64,000 bases of DNA from Jiella pelagia (GCF_026898155.1 NZ_CP114029.1:1495501-1559500); one strand, 5' to 3'; positions 1 through 9,723 are shown, counted from the first letter of the stretch. The notes: generated by a model not told the origin, from the sequence alone. Program-made: numbers and translations.

Positions 1-1
1 G

Positions 2-418
2 CGGGAGACCAAGCGCGCGGCGCCGCGTCGGGCCGAAGCCAAGAAGCCCGCGCCGAAGCGCGAACAGGCCCGCCAGCGCCGCTCCGCCCAACCCTCCGTC
101 GCCTCGCGCGGCCAGTCCCGGCGCCAGGCCTCGCAAGGCGCCAGCGTCTCGCGCGCGGCATTGGCCCGCTGGCAATCCCAGGTCCAGGCCCGGCTGAACC
201 GCTACAGCCGCAGCTTTTCCGGTCGTGGCTCGGGAACGACGCGCATCGCCTTTTCGATGGACGGCAATGGCCGCGTGACCAGCGTGCGCGTCGCCGGATC
301 GAGCGGCAATTCGACGCTCGATGGCCTGGCGGTTCAGCTGGTGCGGCGGGCGAGCCCCTTCCCCGCCCCGCCCTCGGGCAATCGGGTGTCACTGACGGTG
401 CCGGTACGGATCCGCTGA
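2..418 (+). CDS. TonB family C-terminal protein (5' truncated by window edge)
   Basis: The frame is open from base 2 to the TGA at 416-418, so the start lies outside the window. The first part is a basic, Ala/Pro/Arg/Lys-rich linker typical of the periplasm-spanning stretch of TonB. From about base 161 comes a compact domain that fits the TonB C-terminal fold: an RLNRYSR-like helix, a strand with IAFSMDGNGRVTSVRV, then SSGNSTLDGLAVQLVRRASPFPAP and a final VPVRI strand. TonB carries proton-motive energy from ExbB/ExbD to outer-membrane receptors. No exbB/exbD is visible here. Family is seen in the sequence; the partner receptor is unknown. Confidence 0.75.
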   Translation, partial: RETKRAAPRRAEAKKPAPKREQARQRRSAQPSVASRGQSRRQASQGASVSRAALARWQSQVQARLNRYSRSFSGRGSGTTRIAFSMDGNGRVTSVRVAGSSGNSTLDGLAVQLVRRASPFPAPPSGNRVSLTVPVRIR

Positions 419-513
419 GGCCGGCAATCAAGCGTCAGAGCCACAAGCCGCATGGCGCCGGCCGGACGTCGATCGACGGCATCGCAGGTCATAAGCTCCC
501 GCTGAAAGGAGGG

Positions 514-2907
514 CTAGCCGGCCAACGCCGTCGGAAGGAGATAGGCTGATCCCAGCCCGTGATGTTCCTCGAAGGCCCTCGCGGTCATCGGCCTGCCATA
601 GAGGTAGCCCTGTCCTTCGTCCGCATAGTCTCGCATCAGGTCGGCCTGCTCCTCCGTCTCGATGCCTTCGGCGATGACCGTCAGGTCGCAGCCCTTGGCC
701 ATCCTCGCAATGGCATCGACGATCGCCTGATCCTTGCCGCTCCACTCGATCTCGCGCACGAAGGAACGATCGACCTTCAGGCGGGTGATGGCGATTTCCT
801 TCAGCATCGTCAGCGAAGCATATCCCGTCCCGAAATCGTCGAAGGCGATCCCGACCCCCATCGAGCGCAATTTGGCGAGATGCGAGATCGTCGCGCCTTC
901 TTTGCGCAGGATGATGTTTTCCGTCACCTCGAGTTCCAGAGCCTCGGCCGGAAGTCCGCATTCGGCGAGCGTCTGCACCACCGTCTCGACGAAGTCCGGC
1001 GACCGCAATTGCGCGGCGAAGAGATTCACGCCGATCCGGAAATCGCTAAGGCCCTCGGCGCGCCACCGCGCGGCCTGGCGGCACGCCGTGGACAAGATCC
1101 AGTTGCCGACGGGAACGGCCAAGGGCCCGGATTCGAGGACGGGCAGGAACGCGGCGGGGCTCAAGACGCCGCGATAGGGATAGTTCCAGCGGATCAGCGC
1201 TTCGGCACCCACGAGGGCCCCGTCGCGGAGCCTGACCTGCGGCTGGTAGTAGAGCTCCAGATCCCCGTCCTCGAAGGCGTCCTGCAACTCCATCGCCGTC
1301 GTGGCCCGGTCGTTCGCAGCGCGTCTGAGATCGTGGGTGAAGAGGCGGGCGTGCCCGCGGCCGTTCGCCTTGGCGTCGTAGAGCGCCAGATCCGCGTTTC
1401 GCAGCATCTGCTCGACCGAGGAGTTGCCGTCGGACAGCTTGATGCCGACGCTGGCCGAAATGTGCGTGACCTGATCCCGCAGGAGGATCGGCTCCTCGAT
1501 GGCACGAATGGCCCGTTCCGCGACGGCGGTTGCCTGCAGAGGGTCCGCACCGTCCGGAATGAGGACGGCGAACTCGTCGCCGCTCAGCCGCGCCGCCTCC
1601 CACCCCTCATCGAGGCACTTCGAAAGCCGGTCGGCGACGACCTTCAGGACCTCGTCACCACCGGAGTGGCCGAGGCTGTCGTTCACCGCCTTGAACCCGT
1701 CGAGGTCGAACAACAGGATCGCGAAGTGCAATTGCGAAGCTTGATGGCGTGTCACGCAGCCTTCGAGGATGCCGTGGAAATGCTCCCGATTGGCCAGTCC
1801 GGTCAGCGTATCGGTATAGGCGAGCCTCCTGATCTTCGCCTCGCTCCGCAGCCGTTCGCGCTGGTCACGAAACGCCACGACCGTCTGGGTCTGCCGACCG
1901 AGCACGAACTCGCGGCGCAGCACCCGAACGGGCACCGACTGGCCGCTGAGCGTGGCAAGCGCTCCGTCGACCTCCTCGCCCTCCGGAATCTCTTCCAGCG
2001 CCACGCCTGGCAGAAGCTCGCTGAAACTCCGGCCTTCGAGGTCCTGCCGCTTCCGTCCCGCCAGACGCGCCAGCCCTTCATTGACCGACAGGGCGATGCC
2101 GTTTTCGCAGATCGCCAGCCCCTCCAGGGCGAGGTTGGCGAGTTCGCCGAGCCGCTGGCGATCCTCCCGCAGTTTGGCCTTCGCCCGCAGGGTCAGGCTC
2201 AGGGCGAGCAGGGCGACACCGAACAGCCCGATGCTCATCGTCGCCACGAGTGGTGCGAGAAAGTCCGGTTCCAACGTCAGAGGCGGGAAGGCGACGCGAG
2301 GATCGTAGGTGAGCTGAAGGGCCGCCATGCCGGAAATATGCAGGACGGCGATCGACAGGAGGAGCAGCGGCGCCGCGGCCGGGCGAAGATTCCGGTTCCG
2401 TTCGCCGGCACACATCAGCGAAAGGCTGAACAGCGGGAGAGATGCGAAAATCGAGAGTGCGACGAGGCCGTCATTCCAGGTCACGTGCCCCCTGACGACA
2501 TAGGCACTCTGGCCGACGTAATGGAGGACGACGACGCCCAGGCCGAGAACGAAGCCGCCCATGAGTCGGCGCAGCCTCGAACGGCCGCCGATCGCGATCA
2601 GCATGCCGGCGGAGATGCCGAGGATGCCCAAAACGAGCGAGAGGGCTGTCAGGACCGGTTCGAAGCCGGCCGGCATTGCAGGACGGAAGGCCAGCAGCGC
2701 GATCATGTGCGTCGCCCAGGCTGTGCAGCCCGCCGCCACGAGGCCAGTGATCGCCAATCGCGTCCGGGTCTTGCCCGTCGCGCGCCCGGCGTGCTGCGCA
2801 ACCGAAAACGCGCCGTAGACACCGATCATGCAGACCAACGCGGCCAGCACGAGAAGCCACACGTCGTGGCCGGTTTGTAAGCAAGTGATTATCGGCTGCA
2901 TCGTCAT
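514..2907 (-). CDS. MHYT-domain membrane GGDEF/EAL c-di-GMP enzyme
   Basis: A 797-aa protein. Residues about 10-240 form seven or so membrane segments with MHYT-type motifs in degenerate form (THMIAL, LHYVGQSA, LHISGMAAL), a sensor fold proposed to bind copper and a gas ligand. A PAS-like segment follows (about 255-350), then GGDEF (about 365-525) and EAL (about 540-790). The cyclase signature is SGDEF, with the first Gly replaced. The EAL half looks catalytically complete: EALIRW, EVTENI, DDFGTGYASL, KVDRSF and AEGIET. Phosphodiesterase activity is therefore more likely than cyclase activity (inference). It converges with the TonB gene and carries a tandem repeat upstream. Confidence 0.9.
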   Translation of the reverse strand: MTMQPIITCLQTGHDVWLLVLAALVCMIGVYGAFSVAQHAGRATGKTRTRLAITGLVAAGCTAWATHMIALLAFRPAMPAGFEPVLTALSLVLGILGISAGMLIAIGGRSRLRRLMGGFVLGLGVVVLHYVGQSAYVVRGHVTWNDGLVALSIFASLPLFSLSLMCAGERNRNLRPAAAPLLLLSIAVLHISGMAALQLTYDPRVAFPPLTLEPDFLAPLVATMSIGLFGVALLALSLTLRAKAKLREDRQRLGELANLALEGLAICENGIALSVNEGLARLAGRKRQDLEGRSFSELLPGVALEEIPEGEEVDGALATLSGQSVPVRVLRREFVLGRQTQTVVAFRDQRERLRSEAKIRRLAYTDTLTGLANREHFHGILEGCVTRHQASQLHFAILLFDLDGFKAVNDSLGHSGGDEVLKVVADRLSKCLDEGWEAARLSGDEFAVLIPDGADPLQATAVAERAIRAIEEPILLRDQVTHISASVGIKLSDGNSSVEQMLRNADLALYDAKANGRGHARLFTHDLRRAANDRATTAMELQDAFEDGDLELYYQPQVRLRDGALVGAEALIRWNYPYRGVLSPAAFLPVLESGPLAVPVGNWILSTACRQAARWRAEGLSDFRIGVNLFAAQLRSPDFVETVVQTLAECGLPAEALELEVTENIILRKEGATISHLAKLRSMGVGIAFDDFGTGYASLTMLKEIAITRLKVDRSFVREIEWSGKDQAIVDAIARMAKGCDLTVIAEGIETEEQADLMRDYADEGQGYLYGRPMTARAFEEHHGLGSAYLLPTALAG

Positions 2908-2937
2908 CTCCGCTGACGCAACCGTAGCCCTTCGAGA

Positions 2938-3117
2938 TTAAATGGCTGTTATAAAGTCGTTTTCTTTTCTTATCATATCCGCGGTTGTCGTCCCTGCAGG
3001 GACTTTTGTCATATCCGCGGTTGTCGTCCCTGCAGGGACTTTTTGACAGATCGCTTCGAGCGCCCGCAACATTCCCGTGCCAGCCCCCGCTCTGCCGAAA
3101 AATGCCGACCATTCCAT
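2938..3117 (-). CDS. Possible small ORF containing a duplicated 12-residue unit
   Basis: A 59-codon frame upstream of the MHYT gene on the same strand. It begins MEWSAFFGRAGAG and contains two copies of KVPAGTTTADM, encoded by the two copies of the 36-bp DNA repeat, before ending ENDFITAI. Because the repeat period is a multiple of three, the duplication keeps the frame. I do not recognise the peptide. It may be a real small protein or chance coding of a regulatory repeat. Confidence 0.25.
   Translation of the reverse strand: MEWSAFFGRAGAGTGMLRALEAICQKVPAGTTTADMTKVPAGTTTADMIRKENDFITAI
2973..3043. repeat. Two-copy 36-bp tandem repeat with internal palindrome
   Basis: Two identical 35-base units (2973-3007 and 3009-3043) separated by one base. 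Each holds the perfect 14-base palindrome GTCCCTGCAGGGAC and a CCGCGG. Each palindrome is followed on the + strand by TTTT, so each unit could form a short hairpin. It lies 66 bp upstream of the MHYT-GGDEF-EAL start. There are only two units and no spacers, so it is not a CRISPR. Confidence 0.85.
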
Positions 3118-3434
3118 CGTCGTCTCTCGCTGTGCGACGAGCAGCCTGGGCGGCCCCATGCAGGGAGTGCACGTGCTTCGCGACGAATGAGATCGGGAAA
3201 GCAGAAACCGTCTGATCGGCCGGTAGCGAACCTCGGATCTCGCACGCCGCGCCGAAGGAATCCAACGATCTAGCGCAAGGACGGGTCGCGAAGTGCAACG
3301 AAGACCAGATACAGAGAGACCGGACTCATGCCGTAGACCCCGCTGTTTGACCGGCGCCAGGGGTTTTGCGCTCAGTCGTCGCGGGGGGCTTGGTGCCAGT
3401 GCCGGGAGTCATTCTCCGGCGCCGCCGGTATCAG
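3118..3434. other. Intergenic, no gene recognised
   Basis: About 320 bp between the possible small ORF and the MerR gene. I see no tRNA, clear terminator or conserved coding frame. Confidence 0.5.
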
Positions 3435-4032
3435 TCAGCGCACCTGATCGAGCAACCGCTTGCACTCCAAAAGGTCGAGCAGCACCTGATCGAGCCTCTC
3501 CACGCTTTCGCGCGGCAGGCGCAGATCTTCGCTGCCGGCCTCGCGCTCCCGCCGCAGGAAGCCGCCAAGAGGGCGCGACCGTGGCCGCGCGACGGCCGGC
3601 CGCGCACCCTCCGTCTCGACGGGCGGATCGATCGCCGCGACGGTCTGCGGATCCGGATGAATGAGATCGAGGTCGTCGACATCGGACGGCTCGTCGGCGC
3701 CAGCGCCCGGCCCGTCCGACCCGGCTGAAGCGGCAAGATCGTCAAGGCCGGCAAGATCGCCGGAGCCGATCGCCATGACGAAGCGGCTGCCGTTTTCCTT
3801 CAAGAGCCGTTGCACGCCCTTGATGGTGAAACCTTTGACATAGAGGAGATAGCGAATGCCGCGCAGAAGCTCGACGTCGTCGGGTCGATAATAGCGGCGC
3901 CCGCCGCCACGCTTGAGCGGCCGGATCTGCGCGAAGCGCGATTCCCAGAAGCGCAGCACGTGCTGCGGCAAGTCGAGGCTCTTCGGCGACTTCGGAGATC
4001 GTCCGAAACGCGTCTTCACCCTTGTCGGACAT
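3435..4032 (-). CDS. MerR family transcriptional regulator (single-base frameshift at GAGCTC)
   Basis: The start ATG at 4032 gives MSDKGEDAFRTISEVAE. The frame then breaks at 3975-3981, where the coding strand reads GAGCCTC. Removing one base restores EELDLPQHVLRFWESRF and continues in frame through GGGRRYYRPDDVELL to the stop, about 198 aa. The N-terminal winged helix (residues about 8-80) with the R(R)YYRP wing is typical of the MerR regulator that follows ihfA in Rhizobiales. The C-terminal part is acidic and Pro-rich, and ends in a predicted helix (ERLDQVLLDLLECKRLL). It lies 35 bp after ihfA and is probably co-transcribed. Its target is unknown. The frameshift is judged a sequence artefact (see findings). 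Confidence 0.85.
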
Positions 4033-4067
4033 CAACCAGGCACCCGAGCTTCAGACCTTTTTGCCGC

Positions 4068-4415
4068 CTATTCGGCGGCGCGCATGAGTTCCAGGCCGGA
4101 GCCGGCATCGGCCCGCTTGCTGTGGGCCTCGAGAATTCGGTCCTTGAGGACGTTGGACGGCTTGAACACGGCGACGTGGCGCGGCGAGATCGGCACTTCC
4201 TCGCCGGTCTTCGGATTGCGACCGACGCGCTCGTTCTTTTCGCGCACGAGGAACGACCCGAAGGAAGAGACCTTGACGGACTCGCCCTTGGCGATGGTCG
4301 AGCAGATCTCCTCGAGGACCATCTCGACGAGCTGCGCGGACTCGGTCCTGGACAAACCGATCTTTCGGAAGACCGCTTCGGCGAGATCGGCCCTGGTGAG
4401 TGTCCTGTCCCCCAT
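4068..4415 (-). CDS. ihfA: Integration host factor subunit alpha
   Basis: 115 aa, starting [19 protein letters not shown]-alpha pairs with IHF-beta and bends DNA sharply at specific sites in replication, recombination and transcription. The HU/IHF fold is complete: the helical dimer body (residues 1-50), then [21 protein letters not shown], whose RNPKTGE and PISPRHV frame the DNA-wrapping beta arm with its Pro tip, then [12 protein letters not shown] 15-residue tail rich in Ala/Gly follows, as in other alphaproteobacteria. It sits between fabH and merR, the usual Rhizobiales order. Confidence 0.95.
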   Translation of the reverse strand: MGDRTLTRADLAEAVFRKIGLSRTESAQLVEMVLEEICSTIAKGESVKVSSFGSFLVREKNERVGRNPKTGEEVPISPRHVAVFKPSNVLKDRILEAHSKRADAGSGLELMRAAE

Positions 4416-4521
4416 CCTCGTCCCCTGGTCTTCTGGTGGAAAGCCTCGCGACCGAATGGCGGCGACCAGCCTCTTACTTTTTCGTTACTTTACTGAAACC
4501 GCCATATGAATCAAGCGGTAT

Positions 4522-5502
4522 CTACCACCGGACCAGAACGGCACCCCAGGTGAAACCGCCGCCCATCGCCTCCAGAAGAACGAGATCGCCGGGCTTGATG
4601 CGACCATCCCTGACGGCGGCGTCGATGGCGAGCGGGATCGAGGCGGCCGAGGTGTTGCCGTGATGGTCGACGGTGACGACGACCTTGGCGGCATCGATGC
4701 CGAGCTTCTTGGCGGATGCGTCGATGATCCGCCGATTGGCCTGATGCGGGACGAACCAGTCGATATCGTCGGGGCCGACGCCGCCGGCTTCGAAACACGC
4801 CTCGATCACGTCGGTGATCATGCCGACCGCATGCTTGAACACTTCCCGGCCCTGCATGCGCAAATGCCCGACTGTGCCGGTGGTCGACGGGCCGCCGTCG
4901 ACATAGAGCTTCTCCCTGTGGGCCCCGTCCGAGCGCAGCTTGGCGACGATGATGCCCTGGCCGGATCGGCCCTCCCCCTCCGGCACGCCCTCCAGCACCA
5001 CGGCACCGGCGCCGTCGCCGAAGAGGACGCAGGTGGAGCGGTCTTCCCAGTCGAGGATGCGGGAGAACGTTTCGGCCCCGATGACGAGCGCCCGGCGCGC
5101 CTGGCCGCAACGCAGATACATGTCCGCCGTCGTCAGCGCATAGAGGAAGCCGCTGCACACCGCCTGGACGTCGAAGGCAAAGCCCGACGAGATGCCGAGC
5201 CTGTCCTGGACGTGGACGGCCGAGGCCGGAAAGGTGTTGTCCGGCGTCGCCGTCGCCACGATGATGAGGTCGATGTCGGCTGGAACGAGCCCCGCGGCCT
5301 CGAGCGCCCGGCGCGCCGCTGCCTCGGCGAGCGAAACGGTGGTCTCGCCCTCGCCGGCGATGTGGCGCTGCTCGATGCCGGTGCGCTGCCGGATCCATTC
5401 GTCCGAGGTCTCGACGACGCCCTCGAAGTCCTGATTGCGCATGATTCTCGCCGGCAGCGCCGAGCCGGTGCCGCGCACGACGGAAACTAATCTGTCACTC
5501 AT
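4522..5502 (-). CDS. fabH: 3-oxoacyl-ACP synthase III (FabH)
   Basis: 326 aa, the normal FabH length. It condenses acetyl-CoA with malonyl-ACP to start fatty-acid synthesis in the cytoplasm. The Cys-His-Asn triad is visible: [13 protein letters not shown] (Cys near 119), VPHQANRRI (His near 252) and [13 protein letters not shown] (Asn near 282), with the C-terminal [13 protein letters not shown]. The start ATG overlaps the plsX stop (ATGA), so the two are translationally coupled. No frame problem. Confidence 0.97.
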   Translation of the reverse strand: MSDRLVSVVRGTGSALPARIMRNQDFEGVVETSDEWIRQRTGIEQRHIAGEGETTVSLAEAAARRALEAAGLVPADIDLIIVATATPDNTFPASAVHVQDRLGISSGFAFDVQAVCSGFLYALTTADMYLRCGQARRALVIGAETFSRILDWEDRSTCVLFGDGAGAVVLEGVPEGEGRSGQGIIVAKLRSDGAHREKLYVDGGPSTTGTVGHLRMQGREVFKHAVGMITDVIEACFEAGGVGPDDIDWFVPHQANRRIIDASAKKLGIDAAKVVVTVDHHGNTSAASIPLAIDAAVRDGRIKPGDLVLLEAMGGGFTWGAVLVRW

Positions 5503-6572
5503 GGAATGCTGCTTTCGGAAACGCTCGCCGCCTCCTCGGAAATGCGGCGGTGGTAATTGGCGAGGTCCACCTCGATCTTCTCGCGCAGACCCGTGCGTGC
5601 CATGGTGTAGGCGAGGTCGATCGCCGCGGCGATGCCCTCGGCGTCGGCGCCACCATGGCTCTTGATGACGATGCCGTTGAGGCCGAGGAAGACGCCGCCA
5701 TTGACCTTGCTCGGATCCATCTTGTCGCGCAATCGGTCAAAGGCACCCTTCGCCAGGATGTAGCCGGCGCGGGCGAGCCATGTCCGCGTCATTGCCGCTC
5801 GCAGATAGGCGGCAATCTGCCTTGCGGTGCCCTCGGCCGTCTTCAGCGCGATGTTGCCGGTAAAGCCCTCGGTGACGACGACATCCACCGTGCCCTGGCC
5901 GAGATCGTCGCCCTCGACGAAGCCGTGATAGTCGATGCCCGGCAGCGGCGTCTCCTTCAACAGCCTCCCCGCCTCGCGAATCTCGTCCTGGCCCTTCACC
6001 TCCTCGACGCCGATGTTGAGCAGGCCGACGGTCGGCCGCTCGAGGCCGAACAGCGTCCGCGCCATGGCACCACCCATCATCGAGAAGTCGATCAACTGCT
6101 GGGCGTCCGCGCCGATCGTCGCGCCGACGTCGAGGACGATGCTCTCGCCCTTCAAGGTCGGCCAGATCGCCGCGATCGCGGGACGCTCGATGTTGGCCAT
6201 GGTGCGCAGGCAGAACTTCGCCATCGCCATCAGCGCGCCGGTGTTACCGGCTGAAACCGCGACATCCGCCTCGCCGGTCTTCACGGCGTCGATCGTCCGC
6301 CACATCGAAGACTTGTAGCGGCCCTGCCGCAGCGCCTGAGACGGCTTGTCGTCCATGCGGACGGAAAAGTCGCAGTGGTGGAAGACCGAGGCTGCGCGAA
6401 GCTTGGGGAAACGCTCCAGCACCGGCTCGACCGCAGCCTGTTCGCCATAGAGGATGAAACGCGTATCCGGCCGGCGCTCCAGCGCCAGGGCGGCCCCAGC
6501 GACCACCACCTCTGGCCCGTGATCGCCGCCCATGGCGTCGAGCGAAATCGTAATGCCGGAGTTTGAGGTCAA
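5499..6572 (-). CDS. plsX: Phosphate acyltransferase PlsX
   Basis: PlsX makes acyl-phosphate from acyl-ACP for phosphatidic acid synthesis at the membrane. The frame opens further upstream, but homology begins just before [18 protein letters not shown] at 6572 ([16 protein letters not shown]) is the most sensible start, giving 357 aa; an ATG at 6659 would add 29 basic residues unlike the family. Family landmarks: [63 protein letters not shown] and [16 protein letters not shown]. The stop overlaps the fabH start by 4 bp. Confidence 0.94.
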   Translation of the reverse strand: MTSNSGITISLDAMGGDHGPEVVVAGAALALERRPDTRFILYGEQAAVEPVLERFPKLRAASVFHHCDFSVRMDDKPSQALRQGRYKSSMWRTIDAVKTGEADVAVSAGNTGALMAMAKFCLRTMANIERPAIAAIWPTLKGESIVLDVGATIGADAQQLIDFSMMGGAMARTLFGLERPTVGLLNIGVEEVKGQDEIREAGRLLKETPLPGIDYHGFVEGDDLGQGTVDVVVTEGFTGNIALKTAEGTARQIAAYLRAAMTRTWLARAGYILAKGAFDRLRDKMDPSKVNGGVFLGLNGIVIKSHGGADAEGIAAAIDLAYTMARTGLREKIEVDLANYHRRISEEAASVSESSIP

Positions 6573-6665
6573 CGCGTTCTCGCTTCTTTTCGTCCGGGCC
6601 CCAGAGCCAGCCGGCGCGGCGCGAAAATATCGAATTCGCGCCCACTTACAACCGGCCATGTGGCC

Positions 6666-7247
6666 TCAATCCTTGCCGCCGTCCTTCGATCGGGAAAAAT
6701 TCGACAGAACGGCGAAGGGCGACACGACCTCGTCGTCGTCTTGTTCGGGCTCGGGCGGGGCGTCCGGGCGGCTGGCCAAGCTCTCGCCCGCTCGACGCGG
6801 ATAAGGATCGAGGGCCAGCGACAGGGCCTCGAACAGACGTTCCCCGAGATCGATGCTGTCGCCCGAAAAGGTCTCCGGCGGGTCATCGGCCTCGGGATCG
6901 ACGAAAATCTCGCCGACATCGGCGGCAAGGGGATCGACGGGACGTCTCGTTCCCCTGACGAAGGTCGCGTCGAAGGGCTCGTCGATCGTCTGCTTCACCG
7001 GCTCGAGCGTCACGATGCTCTTCTGGACGACGACGGCATGAAGCCTTCCGGAGACCCGCGCCCCGTCCTTGCGGAACGGCCGGGCGATCAGCTCGGCGCG
7101 AATGGATGCGACGTTCTCGATCTCCAGCGCCGCGGCGACCCGGGCGCATTCCGCCGGGCTTGCCGAAAAATCGATTCGCCCGCCGTCGCGTGAAAGGGCC
7201 CCGACCTGCAGCTGCAGATGAAGAGGCGACGTCCGCTCCCCGTCCAT
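6666..7247 (-). CDS. DUF177 (YceD-like) domain protein
   Basis: 193 aa. A YceD/DUF177 protein of the kind encoded next to rpmF or plsX in bacteria; the family has been linked to large-subunit rRNA or L32-related metabolism, but its exact role is unsettled. Visible: an N-terminal strand-rich part, the central ELIARPFRKDGARVSGRLHAVV, the acidic EIFVDPEADDPPETFSGDSIDLGERLFEAL stretch characteristic of the family, then the LALDPYPRR motif and an acidic tail. The chaperone gene ends 3 bp upstream and plsX follows after 93 bp, so one transcript through fabH, ihfA and merR is likely. Confidence 0.85.
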   Translation of the reverse strand: MDGERTSPLHLQLQVGALSRDGGRIDFSASPAECARVAAALEIENVASIRAELIARPFRKDGARVSGRLHAVVVQKSIVTLEPVKQTIDEPFDATFVRGTRRPVDPLAADVGEIFVDPEADDPPETFSGDSIDLGERLFEALSLALDPYPRRAGESLASRPDAPPEPEQDDDEVVSPFAVLSNFSRSKDGGKD

Positions 7248-7250
7248 GGT

Positions 7251-7775
7251 TCAATCTCCGATTTTGAGCGTGCCCGACAGGATGTCGTCAGCCGAGACGG
7301 TTCCCAACCGCTCGTTCTGATCCTGCATGTAGGTCGCAAGCGCCGCCGCCGCATCGGCCGGTGAAGCCTCGTCGAGCGCCCGGCCCTTCAGCGCCACGGC
7401 CAATGCCGCGGCGGGATCATCGGCAGCGAATGCCGCGTCGTAGACATGCACCCGCTCGTAGAAGACGCCTGCCAACTTGCGCATGCGCTTGGGAACCGAC
7501 TGGTCGCCGACGCCGAGTTCGCGGATCGAGGTGTCGACATCGGTGACGAAGCGGTCGACCACCTCCTGGGCGATCGGCTCCAGGCGCGCCTCGCCGCGGC
7601 AGCGGCGCAGGAACAGGAAGACATGGATGGCCAGCGCCTCGAACCGCCCCGAAAACGTGTCGGCGATGCCGCAACGCTCGTAGAGCGCCGGCTGGCGGGT
7701 CTGCGCAACGAGGTTCTGGTAGAGTTCCTCGACGATCGCACGGTTGCGCCGCGCGATCCTCCAACGATGAAACAT
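7251..7775 (-). CDS. Ubiquinol-cytochrome c chaperone family protein
   Basis: 174 aa from the ATG at 7775 (MFHRWRIARRNRAIVEELY). The longer upstream reading is basic and unlike the family. It matches the ubiquinol-cytochrome c chaperone (Cbp3-like) family, which assists cytochrome bc1 assembly: QNLVAQTRQPALYERCGIADTF, GRFEALAIHVFLFLRRCRGE, AQEVVDRFVTDVDTSIRELGVGD and VPKRMRKLAGVFYERV. Largely helical, no signal peptide. Divergent from bamE across 182 bp; just upstream of DUF177. Confidence 0.9.
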   Translation of the reverse strand: MFHRWRIARRNRAIVEELYQNLVAQTRQPALYERCGIADTFSGRFEALAIHVFLFLRRCRGEARLEPIAQEVVDRFVTDVDTSIRELGVGDQSVPKRMRKLAGVFYERVHVYDAAFAADDPAAALAVALKGRALDEASPADAAAALATYMQDQNERLGTVSADDILSGTLKIGD

Positions 7776-7957
7776 TGTCGATCCGCGGTTGGTCGCCTGA
7801 GCCGTGGCGGTGCCACAGCTTCGGCGCGATTGCAACGGCGCGCGAGGTGGATTACCACACCCTCGGAGGCGTGCGGCTTGGCCGCCGCCTCGATATGGCC
7901 GCGGAAGACGGGCATTCAAGGAAACGATCGTTCGGCTGGACCGGGAGTAGACAAAGC

Positions 7958-8428
7958 GTGCCCAAGAAGTTTCGCCTGACGCTGGCCTTCGCCCTCGGGG
8001 CGGCGGCGCTTTCCGTTTCGACCCTTTCGGCCTGCACGACCCAGGAAGTCCTCAACCAGGGCTACATCGTCGATCCGAAGTCGCTCGAGCTGGTGCCGCC
8101 CGGCTCATCCAAGGAGCAGGTTCTGCTCGCGCTCGGCTCGCCTTCGACCAAGGCGACCTTCGACAACGAAGTCTACTACTACATCTCGCAGAAGCGGGTC
8201 CGTCCGGTCGCCTTCCTGCAGCCCCGCCTTGTCGACCAGCGGATTCTCGCCGTCTATTTCGACAAGGACAGCCGCGTCGAGCGGATCGCCGACTACGGTC
8301 TGAAGGACGGCAGGGTCTTCGACTTCATCTCCCGCACCACGCCGACCGGCGGCAAGGATGCCTCCTTCCTCGGCCAGGTCCTCAGCGACACCGTGGCCGA
8401 CACCGGCGGCCCGACCAGCCTGTTCTGA
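7958..8428 (+). CDS. bamE: Outer membrane protein assembly lipoprotein BamE (SmpA/OmlA)
   Basis: 156 aa from the GTG at 7958, with GGGAG 10 bases upstream; the frame is open earlier, but this start places VPKKFRL before a hydrophobic stretch. The lipobox LSAC follows at about residue 27. The mature part has the SmpA/OmlA fold: GYIVDPKSLELVPPGSSKEQVLLALGSP, an ATFDNEVYYYISQKR strand, then DQRILAVYFDKDSRVERIADYGLKDG. BamE is an outer-membrane lipoprotein of the BAM complex that inserts beta-barrel proteins. It is divergent from the cytochrome chaperone gene, as in other Rhizobiales. Confidence 0.93.
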   Translation: MPKKFRLTLAFALGAAALSVSTLSACTTQEVLNQGYIVDPKSLELVPPGSSKEQVLLALGSPSTKATFDNEVYYYISQKRVRPVAFLQPRLVDQRILAVYFDKDSRVERIADYGLKDGRVFDFISRTTPTGGKDASFLGQVLSDTVADTGGPTSLF

Positions 8429-8520
8429 TCGGCGGAGGCTCGTCACCGGGCCTCGCCCTATCCTGATCGTGAGTCGCCCGGCGGCCTTACCCCTCTCTGC
8501 CCTGCCGGGCTCGAGCCTCC

Positions 8521-9641
8521 TCAAAAATGGCTGACGACACCGCCGGTCATCGGCATCGGCACGCCGGTGGTCAGCGGAAAACTGATCGGCAGATCGGCGA
8601 GCCGGCGCATCGCCAGATGGGCGAAGCACTCGGCCTCGACCGCATCCCCCTCAGCCCGACCGCGTCGGCATCGACGACGGTAACGCCAGCGCGTGTTTCG
8701 ATCGCCGCCATGATCGCCGGATTGTGCCGGCCGCCGCCACAGACGATCAGCCGTTCGGGCCGCGCCGGCAGAATGTCGAGCGCCCTGCCGACGGCGCCGG
8801 CGGTGAAGGCCGTCAGGGTCGCTGCGCCGTCTTCCAGTGACAGGCCGTCCGCCATTGCCATCTTGAAGCTGAAGCGATCGAGCGACTTCGGATAAGGCCT
8901 GCCTAGCCAAGGATGGCCGAGGAGCCGCGCGAGCCGCCCCTCATCGACCGTGCCGGCGAAAGCCAGCCGACCGTCGCGGTCCATCTCGCCGGCGCCATGG
9001 GCCTTGATCCAGTCGTTGATCGGCGCATTGGCAGGGCCGGTGTCGAAGGCGATCAACCGCTCGCCGTCGAAGGAGGTGAGATTGGCGACGCCGCCGAGGT
9101 TGAGGATCGCGGTCTCGGGCCCCGCCCCGATCCGCTCCAGCATCGCCCGGTGATAGATCGGCGACAGCGGCGCCCCCTGCCCGCCGGCCGCGACGTCCGC
9201 CGAGCGGAAATCGTGGACGACCGTGATGCCGAGCATCCTCGCCATCAGCGCCCCATCGCCGAGCTGGCGCGTGCGGCCGGGAACACCGGCCTCGGGCGGG
9301 CGATGCAGGACGGTCTGGCCGTGGAAGCCGACTGCGGCGATCTCGGCGCGCGGCAGCCCGTTCGCCTCGCAGAACGCGGCCACCGCCTCGGTCTGCGCCT
9401 CGGTCAGACGCTGTTCGGCAATGGCGAAGCTTGCCGGTTCGTCCCCCTCGAACTGCCAGTCGAGCGCGTCGTTGACCGCCGCCTCGATCAGCGGCGTGAC
9501 GGCCGGATCGTAAGCCACCAGATCATAGGAGCCGAATTCGCCGATCGTCTCGCCGTCCGTGCGGATCGCGGCGACGTCGATGTGGCCGTCGAGTACGGTT
9601 CCGGTCATCAGGCCGATCGCCCATAGACTTTTCGTCATCAC
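8521..9641 (-). CDS. anmK: Anhydro-N-acetylmuramic acid kinase (one-base deletion near 3' end)
   Basis: AnmK cleaves and phosphorylates anhydro-MurNAc released during cell-wall recycling. Seen: [18 protein letters not shown] at the N-terminus, [51 protein letters not shown] and [16 protein letters not shown]. The frame then breaks at a run of five C at 8646-8650. One extra base would give [17 protein letters not shown] and continue in the next frame through [18 protein letters not shown] to the TGA at 8521, about 373 aa, the normal AnmK ending. A homopolymer miscount is the likely cause. The gene lies 82 bp downstream of the TRAP permease, suggesting co-transcription. Confidence 0.85.
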
Positions 9642-9723
9642 TCACTTTCCCAAGGGGCGGCGGGGTCGACCGGTCGCCATTGAAGGTGAAACATCGGCCG
9701 ACCACGCGGCCCGAGTCCCGATC

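Noticed and set aside
559..2880. 773-codon rightward frame over the MHYT-GGDEF-EAL gene
   Set aside because: Antisense shadow of a protein with clear GGDEF/EAL motifs.
2973..3043. CRISPR array
   Set aside because: Only two units separated by one base, no spacers and no cas genes.
8435..8519. Two further GAGNCTC sites (8435-8441, 8513-8519) as artefacts
   Set aside because: They lie in non-coding DNA and form a perfect 9-base inverted pair, so no reading frame can show whether a base is extra. Left undecided.
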